Shown here: positions 23,874 to 34,239 of the stretch, one piece after another
Numbering within the stretch: the stretch's first letter is position 1
Layout of the letters: every line of letters begins with the position of its first letter
Source of the DNA: Brienomyrus brachyistius
Lineage: Eukaryota; Chordata; Actinopteri; Osteoglossiformes; Mormyridae
Assembly: GCF_023856365.1 (NCBI RefSeq)
Contig: NC_064548.1
Span: forward strand, 21,066,461 to 21,130,460
Direction of reading: 5' to 3'
Length of the DNA stretch: 64,000 bases
The notes under the pieces: model-generated
Seen by the model: the letters and a program-made list of their open reading frames with translations, nothing else
Told to the model about the DNA's origin: nothing
Database searches by the model: none
Program-made: the position numbers and the translations under genes

Positions 23874-24063
23874 CAATGTTTCTCAACCCAGTCCTCGCTG
23901 CCTCCCAGACAGGCCACCTAACACCCTTCTTACTCCCTGCACACCTGAACCAAACAATCAAGCAATCCAGATCACTGAATCCCTGGTACAGGCATGTAGG
24001 GAACTGGGAGGTAGTAAAAACATGGACTGCCTGGGGGTCCCCAAGGAATGGGTTGAGACGCTG
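23874..24063. mobile_element. hAT-like hairpin MITE, longer relative of 746-864
   Basis: Ends CAATGTTTCTCAACCCAGTC and GAATGGGTTGAGACGCTG are inverted. The right half repeats the AAAAACATGGACTGCCTG and GGGTCCCCAAGGA blocks of the 746-864 element. The interior is about 70 bp longer. Flanks TTCTATCT and TTCTGTGG could be a decayed 8-bp duplication. Confidence 0.65.
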
Positions 24064-24065
24064 TT

Positions 24066-25660
24066 CTGTGGGAAGCCTTTTTCCCTGCAGCAGGTGTTCG
24101 TATGAAAGTAATGAGGCAGATCTGACCTGGACCATGGCTCAGAAAGCTTTGAAACTACAGGACAAGTCACTGGGAGAAGAGAAGTGGAGAGAAATATTTG
24201 TGCAGGGAAAACACGCCAGGAGCTTGCAGGAGTTACATAGTGCAGATCTTCTTGTATCGGATTGTTTTAGACAATGTTAGCCTATTTGTAGAAATGCTGG
24301 TCTACCTCTATATCTCTATTTAGCATCTAAGTCCACGTGCGTGGTCAAGAAGTACTGCAGAACATTATAAAAAGGATCAATATTCTCAGTTTTGGTTATT
24401 AGCATAGATATTAGCAGAGTTATCTTAGTATGTAACAAAATGTATAATATCCCTCGTGGATTTTCTATTCTGCCTGACAAAATATCTGCAAAAAATTATT
24501 TTTAAGCATGTCTTATGACATTTTGCAGTTAGAGACATTCCAGTTGTTTAGGACCAGGGGAAACTGGGATCTCCTTCGTCTTGGACAACCCTTGAAGATC
24601 TGGGTGACAAGCTGTCATCACTTACGGGCAGTGCCAGAAGGGATTAGTGTAAGTTGCGGGTTTTTTTAGACGGTGATTCGTCTGGAGATGATGACCCCTC
24701 TACCCTTTCCTAAAGAAAACAAACACTGCTACTGACTCCTTGATGTACTCTTGTATCTGTGCCCCGTGGCTGAAACTGTCGTGTTTTTATCCATTACCTC
24801 ACAACAAATTCCTCAGGACACTTCTGGTCTGTAATAGTAGGCATGAAAGAGTGGAACCAATAAAGTAACTCCTCTATGGACGACTAAAAATCCCTGCCTG
24901 GCCTCATTCTAGTAGTGGGGACATGGAAATTGTGTTCCACTTTCATATTAATAATAGGGTTTTATTAATATTTATGTTAGCTTTTAGCCCCAAGTAAGGA
25001 CTCCACTAAGGAAAACATGGACAAACTCAACATTCAGTAAGCAAGCAAAAGTCTTTGGTTAGGAAAGACTTTGTTCTGCGGTCCGTCATACATTTAAGCC
25101 AGTTGGTTCTTTTCATCTCCAAGGTGTGCAGAGTATTGGGTCTCATTAACTCTGGCAAACAGACAAACACTTTGCTCTCGCCGCACTACCTCTGGGTGAT
25201 GTAGCACAGATGCTGTCTCACAGAGGAAAGGCTGCAGCTAATGAGAGGATGGAGAGCAGAGGGACCACAAGAATAGGAGGGACACCCATGGACAACAGTG
25301 AGAAGAGAAAAAAAAGCACAGCAATAGGGCTGCAATATTAAAGCGCGCAGTGTCATCGCAAGTAAGGTTCCTGCTGCACAAAATGAAAGAGAAATGTAAC
25401 AGAGAGGCAATGCTGGAAGAGTACAGGAAATTATAGGGGAAAATGCATTCTGACACTACCACCTTCTACCTTAATATACTTAATATCCTCAGCAACTAAT
25501 AGATGGATTAAGAGATGCTTAGAAGCAGGTGGAGGTTCCAATGTACACAAAGCTTGATGATATGGAATGTTTCTCTGCTTATATCCAGATGGACAGGGGT
25601 CAACCAGGTTGCTGAGCAACTGAGTCGCAATAACTCTGGTTCTTAACACTTAAAAACATA
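24066..25660. other. Intergenic sequence, no gene seen
   Basis: Unique sequence. Several overlapping 70-80 codon frames on the minus strand near 25.2-25.6 kb lack any recognisable motif. Confidence 0.5.
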
Positions 25661-25665
25661 GCATT

Positions 25666-25702
<37 letters not shown>

Positions 25703-25717
25703 CACCAATAATGATTA

Positions 25718-25773
<56 letters not shown>
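25666..25773. repeat. Two (AAT)n arrays with an imperfect spacer
   Basis: About 11 AAT units, then a short AACAACACC-containing spacer, then about 18 AAT units. Confidence 0.95.
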
Positions 25774-25774
<1 letters not shown>

Positions 25775-26488
25775 CATTAAATTTATAGACAATGAATTAG
25801 ATTTTCTTTTTTATTTATCCAATGATTACTTCGTTCATTATGTATTATTCATTGGACAAAGATCAGTTTTAAAATTAAATTTAAAAGCAGTACTCGCATA
25901 TATGACAAAAGCATATATCTGAATCAACACTATGAAACTATAAAAAGTCTAACCATTTCGCTAATATCATCTGACCTAAGCAACGGCTGGGAATTGGGGT
26001 CAGGCTCTAGATGACATTTCATTGGCTTGAAGGTGCCAAGTCCAAATCTTAAGCACTAGGCATGAAACGAGTGACAGCTCAGTAGACACTGATTAAGGTG
26101 TCTTGGAACAGTTGTCAGAAACAGGAGATAAACTGTTGGTAATTAAGCGGGAGATCAGTGAAATTCAGGAGTCTAATTTCTTATGTTGTACAATCAATAC
26201 ATCTACAAATTTCCAGAGGAAACAGCTGTGCCCGGGGAGGGGGCTGATCTCTGTGCAGTATTGATTATCAACATAGTCTGTCCTTCAGAGGCTGCATAAG
26301 GTCTCCTGGATAACCATTCCTGCTTGGCAAGCCATCACATGCTTTCTGCCATCACTGATGCTGTCCTTTCTGTCCTTCTGCTGTTCCTGTTTTGAACGAG
26401 AGGTGAAGACTTTTATTTTATATTTTGAGGTTGCATCAGAAGATGTAGATCACCAATCCCTCCTGCTAAAGAGTGAAATATAGGAATA
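25775..26488. other. Intergenic sequence, no feature seen
   Basis: Unique AT-rich sequence upstream of the 26-bp minisatellite. Confidence 0.55.
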
Positions 26489-26489
26489 C

Positions 26490-26872
26490 CACTTTGGACA
26501 TCTACATCAGCACATCAGCTTGGACATCTACATCACCACGTCACTATGGACATCTGCATCAGCACATCACCTTGGACATCTACATCACCACGTCACTATG
26601 GACATCTGCATCAGCCCATCACTATGGACATCAACATCAGCAAATCACCTTGGACATCTACATCACCACGTCACTATGGACATCTGCATCAGCCCATCAC
26701 TATGGACATCTACATCACCACATCACTATGGACATCTACATCAGCCCATCACTATGGACATCTACATCACCACATCACTATGGACATCTACATCAGCCCA
26801 TCACTATGGACATCTACATCACCACGTCACTATGGACATCTACACCACCACATCACTATGGACATCTACATG
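26490..26872. repeat. 26-bp minisatellite, about 15 units
   Basis: The unit is CACTATGGACATCTACATCA plus CCACAT or GCCCAT. The last six bases alternate between the two versions over much of the array, giving a 52-bp second-order period. Because three 26-bp units equal 26 codons, all three plus-strand frames remain open for 120-140 codons (MDIYITTSLWTS-like repeats). That is a property of the period and not evidence for a gene. Confidence 0.95.
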
Positions 26873-26874
26873 CA

Positions 26875-27345
26875 GTTTCATGTAGTTTCAGTTTATCTTA
26901 ATGCCATGCTTCAGCTGGCCCTAATCTTTTTGGCTTGGGAAACAGGAATAAAAAAATAAATGCTATCTATAAAAGCCCATCTAGTACACGTTGGACTCCA
27001 CAATGCACGCAAACAGATATAATTGATTTTGCTCCTGACCACCCAGTCAGGCAGCTGAAAGCTTGCTTTATGCACATTAACAACACAGCACTATAGATTA
27101 AAAACAAAAACAAAAGCCCTCAAACAGCCTGAATCTCAGCAATTGGCATAAAGGTGTAAAAACCGTAACAGTCATCACCATTACTCAGCTTCTCAAAATA
27201 AACGATCCTTTAACATACATATATAAATTACTGCAAAGAGTACATTACCATGCAAAGGAGGCAGTTAGCTCCTTCCAGTTAATAGATGGCCATGCTTAAC
27301 CAAAAGATGAATTCAAACATTGCATTACATGCTGGAAGTGTTACT
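26875..27345. other. Intergenic sequence, no feature seen
   Basis: Unique AT-rich sequence. Confidence 0.6.
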
Positions 27346-27349
27346 GGCT

Positions 27350-27572
27350 CAGCTGGCAGCAGTGTCACCTCTGTCCTGCGGGGTCTGGATTTGAATCACG
27401 CCTCTGAGTATTTCTGGTTCCACATCCTGTAGTCAAAAGACATGCAGTTAAGCTAATTGGTGTGTATAAATTACCATGGACTGGCATCTCGTCCAGGGTG
27501 TAGCCCTGCCTTATGGCCAGTGCTGCCTGGAATAAAGACTAGACCAGGACAGGTGGTTGGGAGATACATAGA
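27350..27572 (+). mobile_element. Degenerate V-SINE-like copy of an older subfamily
   Basis: A TCAGCTGGCAGCAGTGTCACC head and GGATTTGAATCACGCC (B-box-like) are followed by AGTCAAAAGACATGCAGTTA, a GCTAATTGGTGTGTATAAAT block, GGACTGGCATCTCGTCCAGG and a GATAC/TGG tail. The GGACTGGCATC...GTCCAGGGTGTA version differs from the GATGGGCTGGCCCCCC version of the young copies, so this is a separate, older subfamily. Confidence 0.6.
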
Positions 27573-28160
27573 TTGAAGGTAGTGATCCAAGGACGGTCAG
27601 TCACATGACCACATGTGATGAGTTGTGTCCCAGGTGACCATGTGTGATAGGTTGTGTCATTCCAACCATTTGTCTCTCACTGATCTACAATTCTCTTTTT
27701 TTTTCCTTCTTCAACCTCAAAAGCCATATCGTTCTATCCAGCAATTTATTATTAAACCGTTGTTATGCCTCTGTACACGCTGATAAATGCATTTTCACCC
27801 AAAAGGAATCACCCTTGGCAGTTGTCGAAACAAAACAAGTGACAATGTTTAATAAATGTGAGTTCGCCTTCTACACAGAGGCCACCGACTTAGACCTTGG
27901 AGCTCTTTGCCACAGCAGAAACATCAGCAAAGCGGGAGGGGAGAGCAGCATAACATTGCCAATGCATGCTAATTAATCTTTCATGCAACAAAATAGACCT
28001 GACTTTGGCCGCAGAGAAGGGGCTGCAAATTTATCAGAACAGCAAATCTCTGTTTTTGTTTTTTAGGGAGTTATTTAATTATATTCTTTCCTCTTGGAAA
28101 ATACAGTTTGAGCTGTGTTAATAAGAACAACAACAACAACAACAATAATAACCTGTATTA
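27573..28160. other. Intergenic sequence; minor tandem duplication
   Basis: A roughly 30-bp imperfect tandem duplication lies at 27605-27662 (ACATGTGATGAGTTGTGTCC and CATGTGTGATAGGTTGTGTC). A short AAC/AAT repeat lies at 28126-28151. No gene was seen. Confidence 0.5.
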
Positions 28161-28166
28161 TTATTA

Positions 28167-29398
28167 AAGTGGAACCGGCTTAGTGATCACAATTACAGAG
28201 ATAAACCGCATTAATGGATCAAAAATCATGGGACAGAATCATTCCCATACAAATACTGTTTACGTAATTCGCATATAGTAATCAATTACTCTGCTTTCAG
28301 TGTTCGTTTTAGGTCTTTTTATACATGACAACATACGGAAAAAAGTAGAAATACGCTAATTCGTTTTTTTTTTTTAACTTAACTTAAGCCTACCTTTTCC
28401 TCGCGGTAACCCCTCTGCTTCTGACTAGATAAGTCATTTTCTGTCAATGACTAATATAGACTTATCGAAGCTTATGATAAACCGCCAAAAACTAGCCACG
28501 GTGAAACTACAATAAGCTATATTTTATGCACAGTAATCTGCCTTATTGAAGCGCCGAACAGACCGAGGAATCGGGGCAGCGGCGAATGAAAGCGGACTGA
28601 CACTAAGTTGTTATACATTATGGTGCATTCGGATTTGCCATCGGAACTCGGATTCCGGAGTTTTGAAGTCGGAAATGACGACATGTGCGCTCCTATTTCT
28701 CGGATCAGCAGAGGATCCCGAGTTCAGAATCTACACTATACCGTCCAGCTCTGTGGACGTGTTGCTACGGAGCTTTATACTTAAAGCAAGCTGTGCATAA
28801 TGGTTGTAATGTGTCATCAACTGACATTGCTATCTATGGCTAACCGGGCTAGAATTGGATTTCATGATTAGTCGGATTATTTGTCGGATTTAAGGTAGTT
28901 CTGACTAATTGTAAGTGAACGAAGATAAAAGCCATTTAAATTGAGGTACCTTAAATCCGACAAGTCCAAAAATATTACTTTTTCATATGGGTCCATTGTA
29001 TTGCTACTTCTGTGGCAAATGGAAGTCGGTTTTCCAAAGTTTTTAGCGGATGTTTTCGGATTCCGAAAATCGGATCCCAAGGCAAACGCACAAGTACCTA
29101 GACTAAAAAATACAATCATGCAGCTACGGAATTATAGCGTATTTTAATTACACTTAGTTCAGTAATTTCATTTGTACAGTACTGAAATTTGAAAAACATT
29201 TGAAAACATTGTACTGTATTTTGAAGGAGTCAAAATTCTGTAAACAGTGACGCTGTCCGTTATATTACCTCATATTCATTTAATAAATATAAAAATATTA
29301 ATTTGATGGTAATTTGCCTGAGACATAAAGAAAAGCATTGGTTACAATGATCATCCGATTTCAGTGATCAGAGGTGATCACTAAATACGGATTCCACT

Positions 29399-29399
<1 letters not shown>
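28167..29399. mobile_element. 1.2-kb non-autonomous element with terminal inverted repeats and TA flanks
   Basis: The left end AAGTGGAACCGGCTTAGTGA and the right end (TCACTAAATACGGATTCCAC then TG) are imperfect inverted repeats of about 25 bp that include GTGATCAC. TA dinucleotides flank both ends. The CAGTGGAACC-type end and TA target suggest the Tc1/mariner superfamily, possibly pogo/Tigger-like. No transposase frame is visible. The interior holds a 17-bp perfect inverted repeat (28881-28897 with 28947-28963, 49-nt loop) and CGGATTCCG-rich blocks near 28650 and 29070 that may be ends of a second nested element. Confidence 0.5.
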
Positions 29400-29400
<1 letters not shown>

Positions 29401-29430
<30 letters not shown>

Positions 29431-29431
29431 T
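29401..29431. repeat. (ATT)10 microsatellite
   Basis: Uninterrupted ATT repeats abutting the right end of the 1.2-kb element. Confidence 0.95.
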
Positions 29432-29434
29432 TAA

Positions 29435-31065
29435 ATACCCTGCTTTATATCCTAAGTAAAGCGGGATGCCATGAATTGTGAGCTCTGAGGCAACTACAAA
29501 AAAATGGTTCCCAGGGGCTGAATACGTAAACACATGAAATAAATCTGAGACTGTGTAAGGTATATGTAAAACAAAGCATTTAGCCCGGCTGCCCATGTGC
29601 AAAACGCTCCTTTGGGACACCGTCTGCCTGGGCTCTCAGACTGACGTTTCTCATTCGCACCTCCCGTCTTCCCACGCCGGTCAGCGGGTCCCAGATGCTG
29701 GCCGTGGGAATAAAGGCGAGCTCTGGGGTAATGAGGGAGGGACGACGAGAGACAGGCCCACAAATTGTCTGTGAAACCCGGATCATTCATCTGCAGGGTT
29801 CGGTGCAGAGCTGACAACCGGGTGTCCTTGCTTTAATAGCAGTTACTGCCTGACAGCTTTCATCGCACGGGAGATGCCGTCCCCTGGAGTTATCCCTCAC
29901 CAAAGTTAGCTGGCTTACTTCTGTGATTTCCCCGGAAATGCAAAGCTGCACCCTGTCATTGATTTATTCCGTTAACGTTGATGTGGTTTCACACTTTTGT
30001 GCCTTGAAATTGTCTTGCTCAAGGTGACACATATGCAGCCTAACAATTATTATAATTTGAAATAAACATCAATGCCGGATGCCTTTATTTTCTTTGTATT
30101 TTATTAAAAAACCCAAACGTTATCTAGATGAACAATTACATTCCGAGACACCGTAAGTAGCAAAACGGAAATTGGATTTTGTTGAAAAAACAAATTGTTT
30201 CAGAGCAAGCGCATCTGCCTTAAAGTTCCAGGATAATTGGTCTACAAGGTATCGATCAGCACTTAGTATAGATAACCTGCTGCAATATATAATTCCTTTA
30301 AATGCTTTCGGATGCAAACTTTTCATTATTAATTCGTGTTGACATACACGGTGGTTTTAAACCAGTCGTGGCATAAACAAAACGAAAGAGGTTATTTCTG
30401 AGGAAGGATTCCTTTTGAATATTTATACGAATTTTCATTTATTTTCATTGAAGCTGTAATGCAAATGGACCTGTGCGGTAATCATGCGTATGAGAGGGGG
30501 GTTACCAGACGTGCAGCATCGTCTGATCGTTTTTTCCACCATCTTTTATGTACACCTATTAGCTAAATTGTATTACGGATGGATCTTTCATATTCTGTAA
30601 CTTCCTTTGAATGACCCAATCAACCCCCTCCATCAGCTCACAAAGAAGTGAAAAATTGCACAAATTGCGCACATGCAAACAGGCAGAAAGAAGGAAGTGC
30701 GCTAATAGGATCACAAAGACGCAGCTGGCTGATGATCTCAGATCGCTGCTGCTTTTTCGTATGTAAAAGCGGATTCGTCAGGGTATGTCAAGCAGACAGA
30801 AAGTGTGTAATTAAAACACATCATCATTTAAAGTATCAGGGGTTGTCTCTTTTTATATACGTGAAGGTTATGATATGCAGCGCGTGGTGGTAGCTTGGGC
30901 AGCATTCCAGCATTTAAATTTGCTTACGATTTTTCTATGTTTAGGTGTGCCCTTACTCGCCAAATTGCCCTTTGTGTTTGAATGCGTGCATCCGCATGAG
31001 AATGGCATCCAGTTCTTTGCTTCCACGACCTGTGCCTTGGCTCGTCTAATAAATGAATGCGGTGT
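29435..31065. other. Intergenic sequence, no gene seen
   Basis: Mostly unique sequence. Open frames near 29.5-29.8 kb and 30.65-31.07 kb have no recognised domain. No splice-bounded exon was evident. Confidence 0.5.
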
Positions 31066-31067
31066 CA

Positions 31068-31290
31068 CCGACTTTGGTCAGCTGGCTGGCGTGAGATTTT
31101 CAATTCGAGGCAAATCTGCGGACACATTTCGTAAAATGTCTGCAAGGTTTGCAAAGTACCTAATGTAGCCAATTTTAGGTTTATAATGGAATAATACACA
31201 TTTGCCGTAAGATTTCATGCGTGAGAATCTGAAAGCCTGAGTGTCACGCCAGACACATGAGATTTGGCAACCCTGCGAATATCTGTGCAT
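31068..31290 (-). repeat. CTCACGC-rich dispersed repeat, copy 1
   Basis: On the minus strand it runs GGGTTGCCAAATCTCATGTG, TCTCACGCATGAAATC, ATTATTCCATTATAAACC, TTTGCAAACC, CTCGAATTGAAAATCTCACG and CCAGCTGACC. The same blocks occur in the same order at 61950-62175. The GGTTGCCA end recalls a fish DNA-transposon end, but no family is claimed. It overlaps the 97-codon plus-strand frame at 30875-31168, which is therefore unlikely to be a gene. Confidence 0.7.
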
Positions 31291-31423
31291 CCTCTCTCTG
31301 AACGTACATGTATGTACATCATAGTATATCTTAGAAATTCTTCACTTAGTGTCACATGATCAATAGGCTGACGCTGAGTCATTTTCCAATTCGATGGAAG
31401 AACCACTTGCCAGTAAGAGTTAG

Positions 31424-31426
<3 letters not shown>

Positions 31427-31488
<62 letters not shown>
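31427..31488. repeat. (TA)31 microsatellite
   Basis: Sixty-two bases of uninterrupted TA. It is self-complementary, can extrude as a cruciform, and gives Ile-Tyr frames on both strands. Confidence 0.95.
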
Positions 31489-31489
<1 letters not shown>

Positions 31490-31493
<4 letters not shown>

Positions 31494-32818
31494 AATATTG
31501 TACATTGTAATTTATTTTCTGGATCACTAAGGTTCTTAGCAAAATTTAATGTTGGCTTTCCAGTGGTAATATTTACCATTTTGATCTTTCCTTTCTCCAT
31601 CCCACATGCTGGAGGTTTTTAAGTGCTTTTTACCGTGATGATTAATGTATGTGTTCTCCCATTACTGTACGTCTGTTGAACTCCACTTCTCCTGCGAAGT
31701 TGACTCTGGCCTTTCGTCACTTATCCTTTTCCATCCTGCTTATTTTGGACACACTGCCTTGTCCAGGCAGCATCTGAATGCTATGATTCTGTTTACGAAT
31801 GACTGAGAAGTCTCCACTCACAGGCTATTCATAAATTAACATCCGGGGTTACTATTCATATTTACCTGTTTACTTTCCTTGTGCATCGGAATGTCCTTGG
31901 TCTTTTAGGTTCAGTCTTTTCAAAAGATTTGCAAGCTGCCCAAGGAATGTCAAAGAGACAGTTGTGATTAATCAGAAATTATCACACCTTGGCCAAATAC
32001 CGAGTTTATGCGTCATCTTCATATTTCTACTACATGTCTATACACTATACAGCTTACAAGTCTTTAGTTTTGCAATTAGGTTTTAAACAATATACTAATG
32101 AAAGCAAATGCATCATTCTGTCATTTCATAAAGCAGGACGTGCCTGTAATGCATAACTCCGTATAGCAGCCCGCTCAGGAAATCAGTGCCCGTGTATTTA
32201 AAGCCGTCTGTTGTCATCACCATCAATACATGCTGTTGTGTTATGTCATCAGGTTGTTGTGTATACCTCCCTTTATTTAATTTAGGGCATCATGTAGCCT
32301 ATAATGCTCAGTGTCATTCATATCCAATAGTTGTTTTTTTTCCATATATTGATCTGTTGAGTTTTTTTTTTCACCAACTTCTTTAATTAAATTGACTGTA
32401 TTGATTGTATGATTTTCAACAGTGTATCTGTGTAAATCACCACAAATGCTTTTAGTCTGTCTTGCGAATCATATCACTGTATTTATTCACAAGGCTTTTC
32501 TACAGTATATATAGTGCAGAGTGTGTATATATGTATAATAGACACATTTTTTTTCCCCACAGATATGCACAGTACAATGCATGCATAAATGAAAATACTA
32601 TAGATGAAAGTTTACTGTGGCTGTGGGGTCATTTGTTTTGGGAAACCATACTATACTGTCCCTGAATGCAGCACAAGTGCATGGAACATGTGTGATCACA
32701 TACAATGGTATGATATAATAGTAGAATATGGAATGATATATAATAATATAATATAATATACAATTTACACAATAAATCTCACTACATAATAAATAATATT
32801 ATATAATAGACAATTTAC
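31490..32818. other. AT-rich intergenic sequence
   Basis: No gene or shared repeat was seen. An ATAATATA-rich low-complexity stretch occupies about 32700-32815. Confidence 0.55.
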
Positions 32819-32820
32819 AG

Positions 32821-33060
32821 CAGTGTTTCTGAATTGGTGGGTTGCGACTATTTTCATTGGGTCATGGTTCAAAAATATATATCACCAAATATCCCCACCC
32901 TCTGCCCAGTTGACAACTTTGTTTCCATGAAACACCCCCCACCCCATAAGAATCAACAGGTTTCATCATTGCCACCTTTGAATTTCAACTGTGATTTTCT
33001 GACCATGCAATGAAGTGGGTACAGAACGCTAACCCAGTGACAACTGCTAGGGTATAATAC
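32821..33060 (+). mobile_element. Possible hAT-derived fragment
   Basis: It begins CAGTGTTTCTGAATTGGTGG and continues GGTTGCGAC, close to the CAGTGTTTCTCAACTGGTGGGTCGCGAC start of widespread vertebrate hAT non-autonomous elements. The opposite terminal repeat was not found, so the right boundary is approximate. Confidence 0.4.
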
Positions 33061-33212
33061 ACTGTATAGACTTACGGAATAAAAAATAAAAAAAACAAAT
33101 GCATGTTAAAAATGTGAAAGTTCTTGATAAAGTGGTAAAAAATGAAAGAATGAGAGACTCACCGTTTCATGAAGTCGTGCTTCTCCATAGTCCAGAAAAT
33201 AAGCTGTTTATC

Positions 33213-33345
33213 AGTCCATCAATCTTCCAGCTGCTTATTCAGTAGAGTATTGTATATAACCTGAAGCCTAACTCAGGATGCGTAGGGCATAAGCAGGGCA
33301 TGCCCTGGATGGGACGCCGGTCCATTACAAGGCACACATATACTG
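33213..33345 (-). mobile_element. Degenerate V-SINE-like fragment
   Basis: Reverse-oriented 3' part: CTTCCAGCTGCTTATTCAGT, GCATAAGCAGGGCATGCCC, then TGGATGGGACGCCGGTCCAT and AAGGCACACA. These correspond in order to the SINE tail, the GCACGAGGCAGGG block and the GGCCAGCCCATCGCAGGGCACAC block. It is older than the 33.9 kb copy. Confidence 0.6.
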
Positions 33346-33880
33346 TACAAAGGCTCTGTAGAGAATTAAAGGACCTCATGTCTTTCACCACAGTAGGAAG
33401 CCAAGGTAGCCTGTTATTCAAAGCCTGTTATTTAGTGCTTCCCACGAGGCCTCCATACTGCTTTGCCCTAGTGCATGAACTGCATTTTTTATGTGTATTC
33501 CAGTGCTACAGGCCACTGGCTGTGTGTTTAGTTTAACTTGAGGTCCTATTTGAAATTTAAAGTATTAATAGAGCAGAAAGGAAAGTCTGTCAAACAAAAG
33601 TGTGACCATGGTCGGGATAAGTGGTTAGAAGATGGATTTTTATTTTATTTTTTTAACAAGTGAAGTGTATTATTTTGACACTGGCTGATACTTCCCACAA
33701 ATATACTGATTATTACTGTCAGTGGGTGGGCGGAGTAACGGTTTGCCTTCAGCTGTTGGTATATTAATATATCAATATCTAGATGTTTCTGTGGCTATGC
33801 TATGGATTATGTGAAAGAAAGTACTAGACAGTGAAATGGAAATGGAAAAAAAAATCAATTTCCTAAAAAAAATATATACA
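33346..33880. other. Intergenic sequence, no feature seen
   Basis: Unique sequence between two SINE copies. Confidence 0.55.
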
Positions 33881-33894
33881 TACCCTAAAAAGGT

Positions 33895-34222
33895 TAACAC
33901 TGTTGCCTCACGCCTCTGGGACCCGGGTTCGAGTCTCCGCCTGGGTTACATGTGTGCGGAGTTTGCATGTTCTCCCCATGTCGTCGTGGGGTTTCCTCCA
34001 GGTACTCCAGTTTCCCCCCACAGTCCAAGAACATGCTGAGGCAAATTTGAGTTGCTAAATTGCCTATAGGAGTGAGTGTGCCTTGTGATGGGCTGGCCCC
34101 CCATCCTGGGATGATCCCCGCCTCGTGCCCGTAGCTTCTGGGATAGGCTCTGGACCTCCTGTGTCCCAGTAGGATAAGCGGTTGGGAAAATGGATGGATG
34201 GATGGATGGATGGATGAATGGA
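33895..34222 (+). mobile_element. V-SINE-like SINE, young copy with 14-bp target duplication
   Basis: It starts TAACACTGTTGCCTCACGCC, has the B box GGGTTCGAGTCTCC, the central TTTGCATGTTCTCCCCATGT block, GGGCTGGCCCCCCATCC, GATAAGCGGTTGGG and a (GGAT)n tail. Direct repeats TACCCTAAAAAGGT (33881-33894) and TACCCAAAAAAGGT (34223-34236) match 13/14 and fix both ends. The 5' end lacks the first part of the A box, so the copy is slightly truncated. High similarity to the 60.2 kb copy points to recent activity. Confidence 0.92.
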
Positions 34223-34239
34223 TACCCAAAAAAGGTATG

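Noticed and set aside
26473..26959. Three plus-strand frames of 121-142 codons
   Set aside because: Produced by the 26-bp minisatellite; the same peptide pattern appears in all three frames.
30875..31168. 97-codon plus-strand frame starting with ATG
   Set aside because: Its 3' third lies inside a dispersed repeat that has another copy at 61.95 kb, and the frame is not preserved there.
33905..33960. tRNA-like sequence with B box
   Set aside because: It is the head of a SINE, followed by SINE body and tail. It lacks a complete acceptor stem and would not be a functional tRNA gene. The same applies to the heads at 3.2, 54.0, 60.5 and 62.8 kb.
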